Of a stretch of 47,415 nucleotides of DNA, positions 16,411 through 24,886 are shown in pieces. The translations under genes and the position numbers were made by a program. This DNA comes from Flavobacterium sp. (GTDB taxonomy: Bacteria; Bacteroidota; Bacteroidia; Flavobacteriales; Flavobacteriaceae), in assembly GCA_012270005.1 (NCBI GenBank), contig JAAXJD010000219.1, positions 1 through 47,415 on the forward strand, written 5' to 3'. Under the pieces are notes generated by a model, which saw only the letters and a program-made list of their open reading frames with translations, did not search any database and was not told the origin of the DNA. Every line of letters begins with the position of its first letter. Position 1 is the stretch's first letter.

Positions 16411-16443
16411 TTGCCGAATGTAAGTGTTTGTTCCCTAACTTTG
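16411..16443 (+). promoter_or_regulatory. Promoter of DUF2007 gene (TTG-N22-TAACTTTG)
   Basis: TTG at 16411-16413, spacer 22, TAACTTTG at 16436-16443. The ATG at 16449 lies 5 bases past the box, so the message is probably leaderless; it also excludes the upstream ATG at 16401. Confidence 0.7.
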
Positions 16444-16448
16444 TCTTT

Positions 16449-16862
16449 ATGAAACCACAATTCGAAAAAATAGCCGTATTTCAGTATTCTGCGGAAGCGC
16501 TTATCTTTAAAGGAAGGCTTGAGGCAGATGGTGTAGAGGTATTCCTCAAGAATAATAATACCATAGATACAGATCCGCTGATTAGTAACGCTATAGGCGG
16601 GGTACAGCTTTTTGTGCGAAGCGAAGATGTTATCAGGGCGAAAGAAATACTACAATCTGTACCGCGTTACGCTTTAGATAATTCGGGTAACGCTGTCCAT
16701 TGTCCTAATTGCGGTTCTACCGAGGTTGAGGTAATGAGTACAGTGCGCGATAGCGGCGGGTTTTTTGCTTTTTTGCTGGGGTTGGTTTTAAGTGCTTTGC
16801 CCTTTTTTATAAAGTACAAATACCATTGTAACAACTGTAAGCACGAGTTTGAAATAAAATAA
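16449..16862 (+). CDS. DUF2007 domain protein with zinc-ribbon-like tail
   Basis: A 137-residue protein. Residues about 1-72 have the DUF2007 pattern (FEKIAVFQYSAEALIFKGRLEADGVEVFLKNNN, then GGVQLFVRSEDVIRAKEIL), a small ligand- or signal-type domain. A CPNCGST motif and a second CNNCKHEFEI pair give four Cys in a zinc-ribbon arrangement, separated by a hydrophobic stretch (GGFFAFLLGLVLSALPFFI) that could be one membrane segment. It lies 44 bases before bioD and may share its transcript. No known link to biotin; function unknown. Confidence 0.85.
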   Translation: MKPQFEKIAVFQYSAEALIFKGRLEADGVEVFLKNNNTIDTDPLISNAIGGVQLFVRSEDVIRAKEILQSVPRYALDNSGNAVHCPNCGSTEVEVMSTVRDSGGFFAFLLGLVLSALPFFIKYKYHCNNCKHEFEIK

Positions 16863-16906
16863 AAAACGGCGGCACACTGCGGCAGCCAAAAGAATATATA
16901 TACGAC

Positions 16907-17530
16907 ATGAAACTATTTATTACAGGAATAGGCACAGATGTAGGGAAAACAATCGCATCGGCCATTGTAACCCAGGCACTGGAGGCAGATTACTGGAAAC
17001 CCATACAGGCAGGCGACCTGGATAATTCCGACAGCCATAAGGTAAAACGCTATCTAAGTAACCCTGTAACAAATGTGCATGCCAATGCTTATGCCCTACA
17101 CACCCCGGCCAGCCCACACCTTGCGGCGGCTATAGATGGTGTTACTATTTCGGTACAGGATATTAAAGAACCTGCAACAGAGAATCCGCACCTGGTAATA
17201 GAAGGGGCAGGAGGGGTGTATGTGCCTGTAAACGCTACACAAACCATTGCAGATCTTATACAACCGGATTATAAGGTAATAGTGGTGTCGCGCCATTACC
17301 TGGGCAGTATAAACCATACGTTACTTACAGTAGAAGCACTTAAAAACAGGGGTATTGCCATTGCAGGTATTATTTTTAACGGCGATGAAAACCCGGCTAC
17401 AGAGCAGGTTATACTAAGTATGACGGGGCTTAATGTTATAGGACGTATAAACAACGAGCCTTATTTTGATGCTAACGTAGTAGCCGCTTATGCCGATGAT
17501 TTTAGGGAGGCGCTGCTTGCTTTACAGTAG
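16907..17530 (+). CDS. bioD: Dethiobiotin synthetase
   Basis: ATP-dependent enzyme that closes the ureido ring of dethiobiotin from 7,8-diaminopelargonate and CO2. The 207-residue protein starts MKLFITGIGTDVGKT, the family's P-loop (Lys14, Thr15), followed by YWKPIQAG with the substrate-binding Lys, and EGAGGVYVPVN. Length is normal for the family. It sits 44 bases after the DUF2007 gene and 51 bases before bioA; no TANNTTTG box was seen directly upstream, so it is probably transcribed from 16411-16443 together with bioA. Confidence 0.95.
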   Translation: MKLFITGIGTDVGKTIASAIVTQALEADYWKPIQAGDLDNSDSHKVKRYLSNPVTNVHANAYALHTPASPHLAAAIDGVTISVQDIKEPATENPHLVIEGAGGVYVPVNATQTIADLIQPDYKVIVVSRHYLGSINHTLLTVEALKNRGIAIAGIIFNGDENPATEQVILSMTGLNVIGRINNEPYFDANVVAAYADDFREALLALQ

Positions 17531-17581
17531 GGGCTGCCTGACATTTTTGTTTAAACAGAGTTTTTAAAAAATATTCAGGTT

Positions 17582-18853
17582 TTGGAAAACACATCATATA
17601 CTGGTGCTTTATGGCATCCGTATACACAGCATAAAACAGCATTGCCGCCCATAAAAATTATGCGTGGCGAAGGCGCGCTGCTTTGGGATGAAAACGGTAA
17701 GGAATATATAGATGCCATAGCCAGCTGGTGGGTTAACCCCTTTGGGCACAGTAATCCGTATATTGCTAACGCCATTTATAAGCAGCTTACTACTCTGGAA
17801 CATGTTCTTTTTGGCGGTTTTACGCATGATCCTGCACTGAAACTCGCCGAAAGGCTAATGCAGATTTTGCCTGACAACCAAAAGAAGTTCTTTTTTAGCG
17901 ATAACGGCAGTACGGCGGTAGAGATAGCGTTAAAGGCTTCGCTACAATATTTTTACAACAAGGGCGAAAAACGCACCCGCGTAATCGCGTTTGAAGATGC
18001 TTTTCACGGCGACACCTTTGCGGCCATGGCAGCCAGCGGCATTTCTTTTTTTACCGAAGCGTTTAAAGGTTCGCTCATAGAAGTTGCCCGTATACCCGTA
18101 CCCGTTCCCGGAAGGGAGCAGGAGAGCCTGGAGGCGCTGCAATCATTAGTTGCAACAGGAGACTTTGCTGCTTTTATTTTTGAACCTCTTGTTCAGGGTG
18201 CTGCCGGTATGGTGATGTACAGCCCTGAAGCTCTTACCGATTTAATGAATGTTTGTAACGAGCATGGCGTATTTACCATAGCCGATGAGGTAATGACCGG
18301 ATTTGGTAAAACCGGTAAAAATTTTGCGTGTGATTATCTTACCGCGCAGCCCGACATCATATGCCTAAGCAAGGCGCTTACGGGAGGTACCATCCCTATG
18401 GCGATAACCAGCTTTACAGACCATATTTTTAGTGGTTTTTATAGCGATGATGTAAATAAGGCTTTGTTTCATGGCCATACCTTTACCGCAAACCCTACGG
18501 GCTGTGCAGCTGCGCACGCCGCGCTCGACTTGCTTTTACAGGAAACCACCATGCAAAGCATAGCCCGCATTACCGAAAGCCACACCGCGTTTATGCACAA
18601 GATGCTGAAACACCCGCGTGTAAAAACCGCACGTGTGCTGGGTGTAATAGTGGCATTAGAAATAAAGCGCGACACAACAGAGTCTTACTATGGTGATTTT
18701 AGGAATAAGCTCTACCGGTTCTTTATAGATAAAGGAGTCATACTACGCCCGGTGGGTAATATTGTATATGTTTTAACGCCGTATATAATAACTGAGCCAC
18801 AGCTTAACCGCATTTATGAGGTAATAGAGCAGGCACTGGAGGAGGTGTTTTAA
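17582..18853 (+). CDS. bioA: Adenosylmethionine-8-amino-7-oxononanoate aminotransferase
   Basis: PLP enzyme that aminates 8-amino-7-oxononanoate with S-adenosylmethionine as amino donor. The 423-residue protein has LWHPYTQ (10-16, typical BioA start), ASWWVNPFGHSNP, FFSDNGSTAVEIALK (104-118), EDAFHGDTFAAM, IADEVMTGFGKTG (233-246, Asp235) and CLSKALTGGTIPMA with PLP Lys264. The start is a TTG codon: the frame has no ATG between the preceding stop at 17552 and the LWHPYTQ segment, so TTG 17582-17584 is the only reasonable start. The TTG start may limit expression. It is the last biotin gene here. Confidence 0.95.
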   Translation: MENTSYTGALWHPYTQHKTALPPIKIMRGEGALLWDENGKEYIDAIASWWVNPFGHSNPYIANAIYKQLTTLEHVLFGGFTHDPALKLAERLMQILPDNQKKFFFSDNGSTAVEIALKASLQYFYNKGEKRTRVIAFEDAFHGDTFAAMAASGISFFTEAFKGSLIEVARIPVPVPGREQESLEALQSLVATGDFAAFIFEPLVQGAAGMVMYSPEALTDLMNVCNEHGVFTIADEVMTGFGKTGKNFACDYLTAQPDIICLSKALTGGTIPMAITSFTDHIFSGFYSDDVNKALFHGHTFTANPTGCAAAHAALDLLLQETTMQSIARITESHTAFMHKMLKHPRVKTARVLGVIVALEIKRDTTESYYGDFRNKLYRFFIDKGVILRPVGNIVYVLTPYIITEPQLNRIYEVIEQALEEVF

Positions 18854-18941
18854 AAAGGCTGTTATACATAATGGGTTTTATAAAATGACCTTGGTTTGCG
18901 GTTTGGTGCGACTGGGGTATCAATAAACATATTGAAAGTGT

Positions 18942-18964
18942 AACCGCTATTTCGGTTCCTTTTT
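18942..18964 (+). terminator. Possible terminator after bioA
   Basis: AACCG (18942-18946), loop, CGGTT (18953-18957) then CCTTTTT. Short stem, so moderate support. The remaining bioA-atpD spacer holds the atpD promoter and leader. Confidence 0.4.
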
Positions 18965-19018
18965 AAATCGGATTTTACTGAAATACGCATTTTTATTAAA
19001 AAAATCGCAATGTATATG

Positions 19019-19050
19019 TTGCATAATTCATATATAAAAAACTATCTTTG
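19019..19050 (+). promoter_or_regulatory. atpD promoter (TTG-N21-TATCTTTG)
   Basis: TTG at 19019-19021, spacer 21, TATCTTTG at 19043-19050. The start of transcription would be near 19055, giving a leader of about 57 bases for atpD. Confidence 0.75.
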
Positions 19051-19054
19051 CAGC

Positions 19055-19075
19055 CGAGAAAAATGAGTTTTCTCG
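19055..19075 (+). promoter_or_regulatory. Stem-loop at the 5' end of the atpD message
   Basis: Perfect 8-bp stem CGAGAAAA (19055-19062) and TTTTCTCG (19068-19075) with a 5-base loop, placed at the predicted transcription start. A 5'-terminal hairpin of this kind usually protects the message from decay; here this is inferred. Confidence 0.6.
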
Positions 19076-19108
19076 AAACTGATAAATAGCTGTTTAATAA
19101 ATACATAA

Positions 19109-20623
<1,515 letters not shown>

Positions 20624-20629
20624 TAACGG

Positions 20630-20698
20630 TTTATTGTTTATGGTTTATGGTTTGTGGTTACGCCGCACAACTATAAACCATAAACTACAAACTATAAA
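20630..20698 (+). repeat. Imperfect palindrome between atpD and atpC
   Basis: A 30-base arm (20630-20659) built from repeats of GTTTATG pairs with a 30-base arm (20669-20698) built from ATAAAC units, around a 9-base GC-richer centre. Most mismatches allow G-U pairs in the plus-strand RNA. Both genes are on one probable transcript, so this would be a hairpin in the message between the beta and epsilon reading frames. It could also be a dispersed intergenic repeat. Confidence 0.65.
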
Positions 20699-20708
20699 CT
20701 AACAACGT

Positions 20709-20993
20709 ATGTTATCATTAGAAATAGTATCACCGGAAGGGCATTTGTTTAAAGGAAACGTTACTTCGGTAACTGTACCTGGCATAAATGGCGAATTCCA
20801 GATGCTTAACAACCACGCCAACATAGTTTCTATACTGGCTAAGGGAAGCATCAAGATAGCGGTGGCTGATTATAAAACTGCTGATTTAGGAAGCCGTTTT
20901 GTAAAATCAGACAAAGACCAGAAGTTTCTGCTTGCTATAGAAAGCGGTACACTGGAGCTAAAAGACAACAGGATTATTATATTGGTTGATTAA
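20709..20993 (+). CDS. atpC: F1F0 ATP synthase epsilon subunit, short form
   Basis: Central-stalk subunit of F1. The 94-residue protein has the N-terminal beta-sandwich (LEIVSPEGHLFKGNVTSVTVPGINGEFQMLNNHANIVSIL) and ends with GTLELKDNRIIILVD. It lacks the C-terminal two-helix inhibitory domain found in the about 135-residue forms, a state typical of Bacteroidota. It is downstream of atpD across the palindromic spacer and followed by a strong terminator. Confidence 0.95.
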   Translation: MLSLEIVSPEGHLFKGNVTSVTVPGINGEFQMLNNHANIVSILAKGSIKIAVADYKTADLGSRFVKSDKDQKFLLAIESGTLELKDNRIIILVD

Positions 20994-21010
20994 TATCATC
21001 TATACTCAAC

Positions 21011-21044
21011 AAAAAACCCTCTACAGCAATGCAGAGGGTTTTTT
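21011..21044 (+). terminator. Terminator after atpC
   Basis: Arms AAAAAACCCTCT (21011-21022) and AGAGGGTTTTTT (21033-21044), perfect 12-bp stem with a T run. It ends the atpD-atpC transcript. Confidence 0.92.
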
Positions 21045-21067
21045 TGTGGCATGTAATTTTAAATTGT

Positions 21068-21297
21068 AATAAAAAATCCCGGTAATTCCCGGGATCCTGG
21101 TTTTTAAAAACTGGTTTTAAAATTTTATTGGGGTACTTTGCTTTCATCAAAAAACAGCCACTGACTCAGTAGTATCAGTGACTGTGGTGTTTTACCCAAG
21201 TGCCGGTTCCGGGTTCTTAATAAATTGGTCTGTATCGGTTTGTTAAGTCAGGTACCGGCTAAAATACATTCAAATACGAATTATTCACTACCTGTTG
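21068..21297 (-). ncRNA. Candidate structured small RNA
   Basis: No reading frame fills this region, but it has the layout of an RNA gene on the minus strand: a TACTTTTG box at 21298-21305, an inner part with three nested pairings, and an intrinsic terminator at 21076-21095 followed by TTTTTATT. Pairings seen: GCCGGT/ACCGGC (21202-21207 with 21254-21259, extended by CC/GG), TACCCAA (21193-21199) with TTGGGGTA (21128-21135), and a 10-bp stem (21155-21164 with 21175-21184) whose one non-Watson-Crick pair is a G-U wobble only if the minus strand is transcribed. It lies between the terminators of atpC and of the gene at 21415. I do not recognise the family; length would be about 225 bases. Confidence 0.6.
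21076..21095 (-). terminator. Terminator of candidate small RNA
   Basis: Stem ATCCCGG (21076-21082) and CCGGGAT (21089-21095), 6-base loop. On the minus strand it is followed directly by TTTTTATT. Confidence 0.75.
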
Positions 21298-21305
21298 CAA
21301 AAGTA
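21298..21305 (-). promoter_or_regulatory. -7 promoter box (TACTTTTG) of candidate small RNA
   Basis: Full TANNTTTG match on the minus strand. The -33 region has only TTTT at 17 bases distance. A small palindrome GGGT-G-ACCC (21309-21317) lies just upstream in the spacer. Confidence 0.5.
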
Positions 21306-21326
21306 TCAGGGTGACCCGAAATAAAA

Positions 21327-21364
21327 TTAGGGTTTTACCTATATCGAGACAGGTAAAACCCTAA
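21327..21364 (-). terminator. Terminator after 77-residue membrane protein gene
   Basis: Perfect 14-bp stem TTAGGGTTTTACCT (21327-21340) and AGGTAAAACCCTAA (21351-21364), 10-base loop. On the minus strand TTTTATTT follows. It isolates the small RNA candidate from the gene upstream of it. Confidence 0.88.
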
Positions 21365-21414
21365 ATGTATATGTTGTTTGGGTTACAATTTTGTTGCCGC
21401 CCTATAAGTATTTA

Positions 21415-21648
21415 CTATGCACTTTGAGTTTTTTCTTTGCGCCGAAAAGCTTTTATGGCTTCTGCAAGTAATAACCCTCCGAATATAAGCATACACATAA
21501 CACCTACGCTTTTTAAAAGGACAGCATTTGGTGTGTGCGGCATTTCGGCAATGTGGAATGTAATGTAATATCCGAGCGCAACCAAAACCAATGCCGGAAG
21601 CGCGTAGTTTGGTCGCACTATACGTGTTTCGTTTTCATACTGTTTCAT
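21415..21648 (-). CDS. Small membrane protein, paralogue of 21792-22007
   Basis: A 77-residue protein with two hydrophobic segments (about 16-33 and 45-65), N-terminal motif TRIVRPNYALPA and conserved GYYITFHIAEMPHTPNAVLLK between the segments, then a basic tail FRRKEKTQ. It is clearly related to the next gene upstream (71 residues): RxVRPNYxLPAxxLxxLGYYIxFHIAExPxTPNxxLLK is shared. No family recognised. Two tandem diverged copies suggest a retained duplication, possibly forming a heteromer. Confidence 0.75.
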   Translation of the reverse strand: MKQYENETRIVRPNYALPALVLVALGYYITFHIAEMPHTPNAVLLKSVGVMCMLIFGGLLLAEAIKAFRRKEKTQSA

Positions 21649-21791
21649 GGCAACTTATTTTTGGTTAAACATTTATACAACGAAATTATGCTATATAAAC
21701 GCAGCTGCACACAAAATTTGTACTAATTCTACGTTAATGTTTTGTGAATTTTTTTAGCAATTTTTTGCTATCTATAGTCGGTATTTTGTAA

Positions 21792-22007
21792 TTATAGCCT
21801 GCTAAACAGTCGTTTTATGCCAAATATCGTTGCAGTGCCGAATACAATCATGTTTCCAATGCCCAGCATTTTTAGCAGTAATACATTTGGAGTGCCGGGT
21901 TGTTCGGCAATGTGAAAGGCTATATAGTAACCTAATCCGGACAATAGTATAGCCGGAAGCGTGTAATTAGGACGCACAACGCGTGTTTTGTCTTCGGGAG
22001 TATTCAT
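21792..22007 (-). CDS. Small membrane protein, paralogue of 21415-21648
   Basis: A 71-residue protein with two hydrophobic segments (about 17-33 and 45-63) and the same TRVVRPNYTLPA and GYYIAFHIAEQPGTPN motifs as the neighbour, ending in a short basic tail IKRLFSRL. The spacing of 143 bases to the other copy holds no obvious promoter or terminator, so co-transcription is possible. Unknown function; the conserved His and Glu between the two membrane segments (FHIAE) stand out. Confidence 0.75.
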   Translation of the reverse strand: MNTPEDKTRVVRPNYTLPAILLSGLGYYIAFHIAEQPGTPNVLLLKMLGIGNMIVFGTATIFGIKRLFSRL

Positions 22008-22197
22008 GTTTATGGTTTATAGTGTCTACTAAATAAACAAAAAATTATAAATTATTATAATATTTAGTGAAATAGTTGTGGTGTGTTTTTGTTTTGGACT
22101 AAAATTCCGTATAAATTATCATATTTTAAAGATGCGCAATCTATGCATTGGTGTAAGAGATAGTTTCTTTATTTTTAGAAAATCCAAAAAACATCTT

Positions 22198-23319
22198 ATG
22201 AAATATCTGAATCCGGAGATTGCTGTAAGGGCAGATAAGCCTCATTATGCCGTGCTAGACGCGCTGCGGGGTATAGCCGCAATATTTGTTGTTATCTTCC
22301 ATATTTTTGAGCCTCATTCGTCCGGGCACCAGGACCAGATTATAAATCACGGCTACCTTGCGGTTGATTTTTTCTTTTTGCTCTCTGGTTTTGTAATCAG
22401 CTACGCGTATGATGACAGGTGGGGTACTATGAACGTAATGCAGTTCGTTAAGAGGAGGGTTTTACGTTTACAGCCACTGGTAGTACTGGGTATGCTTATA
22501 GGTGCACTGTTATTTTACTTTCAGGCTTGTCCCTGGATGCCCGCTGTGGCAATTACTCCGGCATGGAAGGTAATTGTAGCGTTTCTCCTTGGGTGCTTTT
22601 TAATTCCATTGGCACCGGGTACTGAGATAAGGGGCTGGGGCGAAATGCACCCATTAAACGGCCCTGGGTGGTCATTATTTTACGAATACATAGCTAACAT
22701 ACTGTATGCTCTTGTAGGGCGCAGGCTTTCTGATAAATGGCTGGCTCTTTTTGTAGCAATATTTGGTTCCGCACTAATTTACCTTGCCGTCTTTGGTAAG
22801 GCAGGCGATGTAGTAGGGGGGTGGGAACTTTCTTTGTCCGGAATTCACATAGGCCTTACACGCGTAATGTTTCCATTTTTTGCGGGTATTTTACTGCATA
22901 GGGCGGCGCGACTACAGTGCTTTAAAAACGCGTTTTTTTACAGTGCTGTGTTGCTCATTGTGGCTTTGTGTATGCCGCGACTGGGCGGAACAGACCGCCT
23001 ATGGATTAACGGTATGTACGAGAGTTTTTGCATTATAGTCGTTTTTCCTTTTATAGTGCTTTTAGGTGCAGGCGGAACTGTTAGTGGGACGGGATTAAAA
23101 ATCAGTAAATTTTTAGGGGATGTTTCCTATCCTTTGTACATAACACATTATCCGTTTATATATACCTACACGGCTTATGTTTCTAATAACAAAAAGCCTG
23201 CTTTTTCAGAAGCTTGGCCTTATATGCTGCTTACTTTTGTAGTAAGTATAGTGGTGGCTTTAGTGTCACTTTATTTTTATGACGTTCCGGTAAGAAAATG
23301 GCTTAACAAACGATTTTAG
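22198..23319 (+). CDS. Acyltransferase family 3 membrane protein (OafA-like)
   Basis: A multi-spanning inner-membrane protein of 373 residues that moves acyl groups (usually acetyl) onto a surface or cell-envelope glycan or lipid. The start MKYLNPEIAVRADKPHYAVLDALRGIAAIFVVIFHIFEPH contains the family motif LRGIAAxxVVxxH with the essential His, and GYLAVDFFFLLSGFVISY is the second conserved block. About ten hydrophobic segments follow. The frame is open to 22078, but the first 40 residues lack family similarity, so I chose ATG 22198-22200. It is followed closely by a ketoacyl synthase on the same strand. The acceptor molecule is unknown. Confidence 0.88.
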   Translation: MKYLNPEIAVRADKPHYAVLDALRGIAAIFVVIFHIFEPHSSGHQDQIINHGYLAVDFFFLLSGFVISYAYDDRWGTMNVMQFVKRRVLRLQPLVVLGMLIGALLFYFQACPWMPAVAITPAWKVIVAFLLGCFLIPLAPGTEIRGWGEMHPLNGPGWSLFYEYIANILYALVGRRLSDKWLALFVAIFGSALIYLAVFGKAGDVVGGWELSLSGIHIGLTRVMFPFFAGILLHRAARLQCFKNAFFYSAVLLIVALCMPRLGGTDRLWINGMYESFCIIVVFPFIVLLGAGGTVSGTGLKISKFLGDVSYPLYITHYPFIYTYTAYVSNNKKPAFSEAWPYMLLTFVVSIVVALVSLYFYDVPVRKWLNKRF

Positions 23320-23342
23320 TATTTTAAAAGCATTTGTACCCG

Positions 23343-23350
23343 TATCTTTG
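23343..23350 (+). promoter_or_regulatory. -7 promoter box (TATCTTTG) of ketoacyl synthase gene
   Basis: Full TANNTTTG match 18 bases before the ATG at 23369. No clean -33 TTG at 17-23 bases distance. Confidence 0.5.
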
Positions 23351-23368
23351 TAAAAATTTTTAATTGGT

Positions 23369-24532
23369 ATGGGTACCGATGTTATTTCTGTTGTTGCTAT
23401 TGGTTCATTTTCGCCGCTTGGCGATAATCCATCGGATGTGTGGGCACAATACCAATCCGGGAAAACGCTGTTAACCGAGCTTACAGCTATAGATTCTAAA
23501 ACGTTTGGGGGTGTTCTTCCCGCCATGCTTTCTGAGAAGGCCGAACGGCTTAGAAGGAGTAATCCTCATTATAAAAATCTTGATAAATCTGTTTTATATG
23601 CCATATTGGCTTCCCGCGCTGCGCTGTCGCAGGCTGGCTGGGATAATGCTGTTAACGTAGGTGTAAATATAGGCTCCAGCAGGGGCGCAACTGATTTATT
23701 TGAGCAGTACCACAGCCAGTATCTTGAAACCGGTAAAGCTGCAGTGCAGGCTTCGCCGGGGACTACGCTGGGAAACATCGCCAGTTGGGTAGCGCAGGAT
23801 ATTAAAAGTTCCGGCCCTGAGATTTCACATTCCATTACTTGCAGTACGGCACTTCACGCCGTGTTGAACGGGGTAGCCTGGCTTAAGAGCGGTATGGCAG
23901 AGCGATTTTTGGTAGGAGGTAGCGAGGCGCCCCTTACCGGGTTTACTATAGCCCAAATGCGTGCCATGAAAATTTACAGTTATGTTACTAATGAATTTCC
24001 GTGCCGTGCGCTTGATTTAGAAAAGGAATTAAATACCATGGTGCTGGGTGAAGGCGCTGCTGTAGCGTGCCTGGAATCTGGTTATAAAGAAAATGCCCTT
24101 GCATACATAAGAGGGATAGGGTATGCCACAGAGGTTATATCTCATGGAGCTTCTTTGTCTGCTAATGGAGATTGCCTGCAAACAAGCATGAGAATGGCTT
24201 TAGGAGCTATTTCTGCCACAGATATAGATGCGGTGGTAATGCATGCCCCCGGTACTGTAAAAGGTGATTTAGCGGAATATAATGCGGTTAAAGCTATATT
24301 TGGCAATAACATTCCCCTGCTTACCACCAACAAATGGAAAATAGGGCACACCTTTGGTGCCAGTGGTATGCTTAGCCTTGAGATGGCTGTTTATATGCTA
24401 GAGCATAATACGTTTATCCCTTCGCCTTTTTATGAGGCTGTGCAAAATAGGGAGCTTAAAAATATTTTAATTAATGCTGTGGGCTTTGGTGGTAATGCAG
24501 TTAGCATTCTTATAAGTAAAACTCCGCAGTAA
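23369..24532 (+). CDS. Beta-ketoacyl synthase family protein
   Basis: A thiolase-fold condensing enzyme of 387 residues, close in layout to FabF-type synthases. It carries the complete Cys-His-His triad: Cys158 in SITCSTALHA, His292 in MHAPGTVKGD and His327 in NKWKIGHTFGASG, plus the final NAVGFGGNAV. It would extend an acyl-ACP by two carbons. There is no acyl-carrier protein or other fatty acid gene beside it; it lies 49 bases after an acyltransferase-3 gene and 4.5 kb from bioA. Candidates: a role in making the biotin precursor chain, in a specialised lipid or pigment pathway, or a plain FabF paralogue. The sequence alone does not decide. Confidence 0.9.
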   Translation: MGTDVISVVAIGSFSPLGDNPSDVWAQYQSGKTLLTELTAIDSKTFGGVLPAMLSEKAERLRRSNPHYKNLDKSVLYAILASRAALSQAGWDNAVNVGVNIGSSRGATDLFEQYHSQYLETGKAAVQASPGTTLGNIASWVAQDIKSSGPEISHSITCSTALHAVLNGVAWLKSGMAERFLVGGSEAPLTGFTIAQMRAMKIYSYVTNEFPCRALDLEKELNTMVLGEGAAVACLESGYKENALAYIRGIGYATEVISHGASLSANGDCLQTSMRMALGAISATDIDAVVMHAPGTVKGDLAEYNAVKAIFGNNIPLLTTNKWKIGHTFGASGMLSLEMAVYMLEHNTFIPSPFYEAVQNRELKNILINAVGFGGNAVSILISKTPQ

Positions 24533-24556
24533 TTTTTTTACAGACTTCTATAAAAT

Positions 24557-24886
24557 GATAAAGGACACCTAAGTGTCCTTTATCGTGCATCCAACTAAAA
24601 AAATTACTAAAATATTATAATGACATTGCCTTATCATTATAAAGCCTTTGCAGTTTAGTTTTTAAAACAAGCCCCGGAGGTAAAAGCCGCCGGGGCTAGC
24701 ATCCAACTAAAAAATTACTAAACATTGTGGAAAATGGGAAAAAAATTCCACAATATGCCGTAATCTGTACCTTCTATATTATTACTCAGTGCAAGATCTT
24801 TTATATCTAACAGTCCGGGGTGTTACCACCGCCCTTTTATCCAACTAAAAATTACTAAACCATTATGATGATTAGTTCATCATAAT
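24557..24886. repeat. Three-copy element: constant box between two variable hairpins
   Basis: The spacer after the ketoacyl synthase gene holds three copies of the box ATCCAACTAAAAAATTACT (starts at 24589, 24701 and 24839). Each is flanked by hairpins of unrelated sequence. Left: GATAAAGGACAC/GTGTCCTTTATC (24557-24584), AGCCCCGG/CCGGGGCT (24670-24697), a weaker GGTG/CACC (24819-24830). Right: TTATAATGA/TCATTATAA (24615-24642), ATTGTGGAA/TTCCACAAT (24724-24754), ATTATGATG/CATCATAAT (24862-24886). The third right hairpin overlaps the stop codon of the T9SS gene. Read on the minus strand, the left hairpins look like terminators. Confidence 0.7.

Noticed and set aside
21068..21297. 6S RNA or tmRNA as identity of the candidate small RNA
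   Set aside because: No single long hairpin with central bubble as in 6S, and no tag reading frame with tRNA-like ends as in tmRNA.
24557..24886. CRISPR array or integron attachment sites for the three-copy box
   Set aside because: Only three copies, flanking sequences are inverted repeats rather than spacers, no cas genes or integrase, and no attC-type layout.
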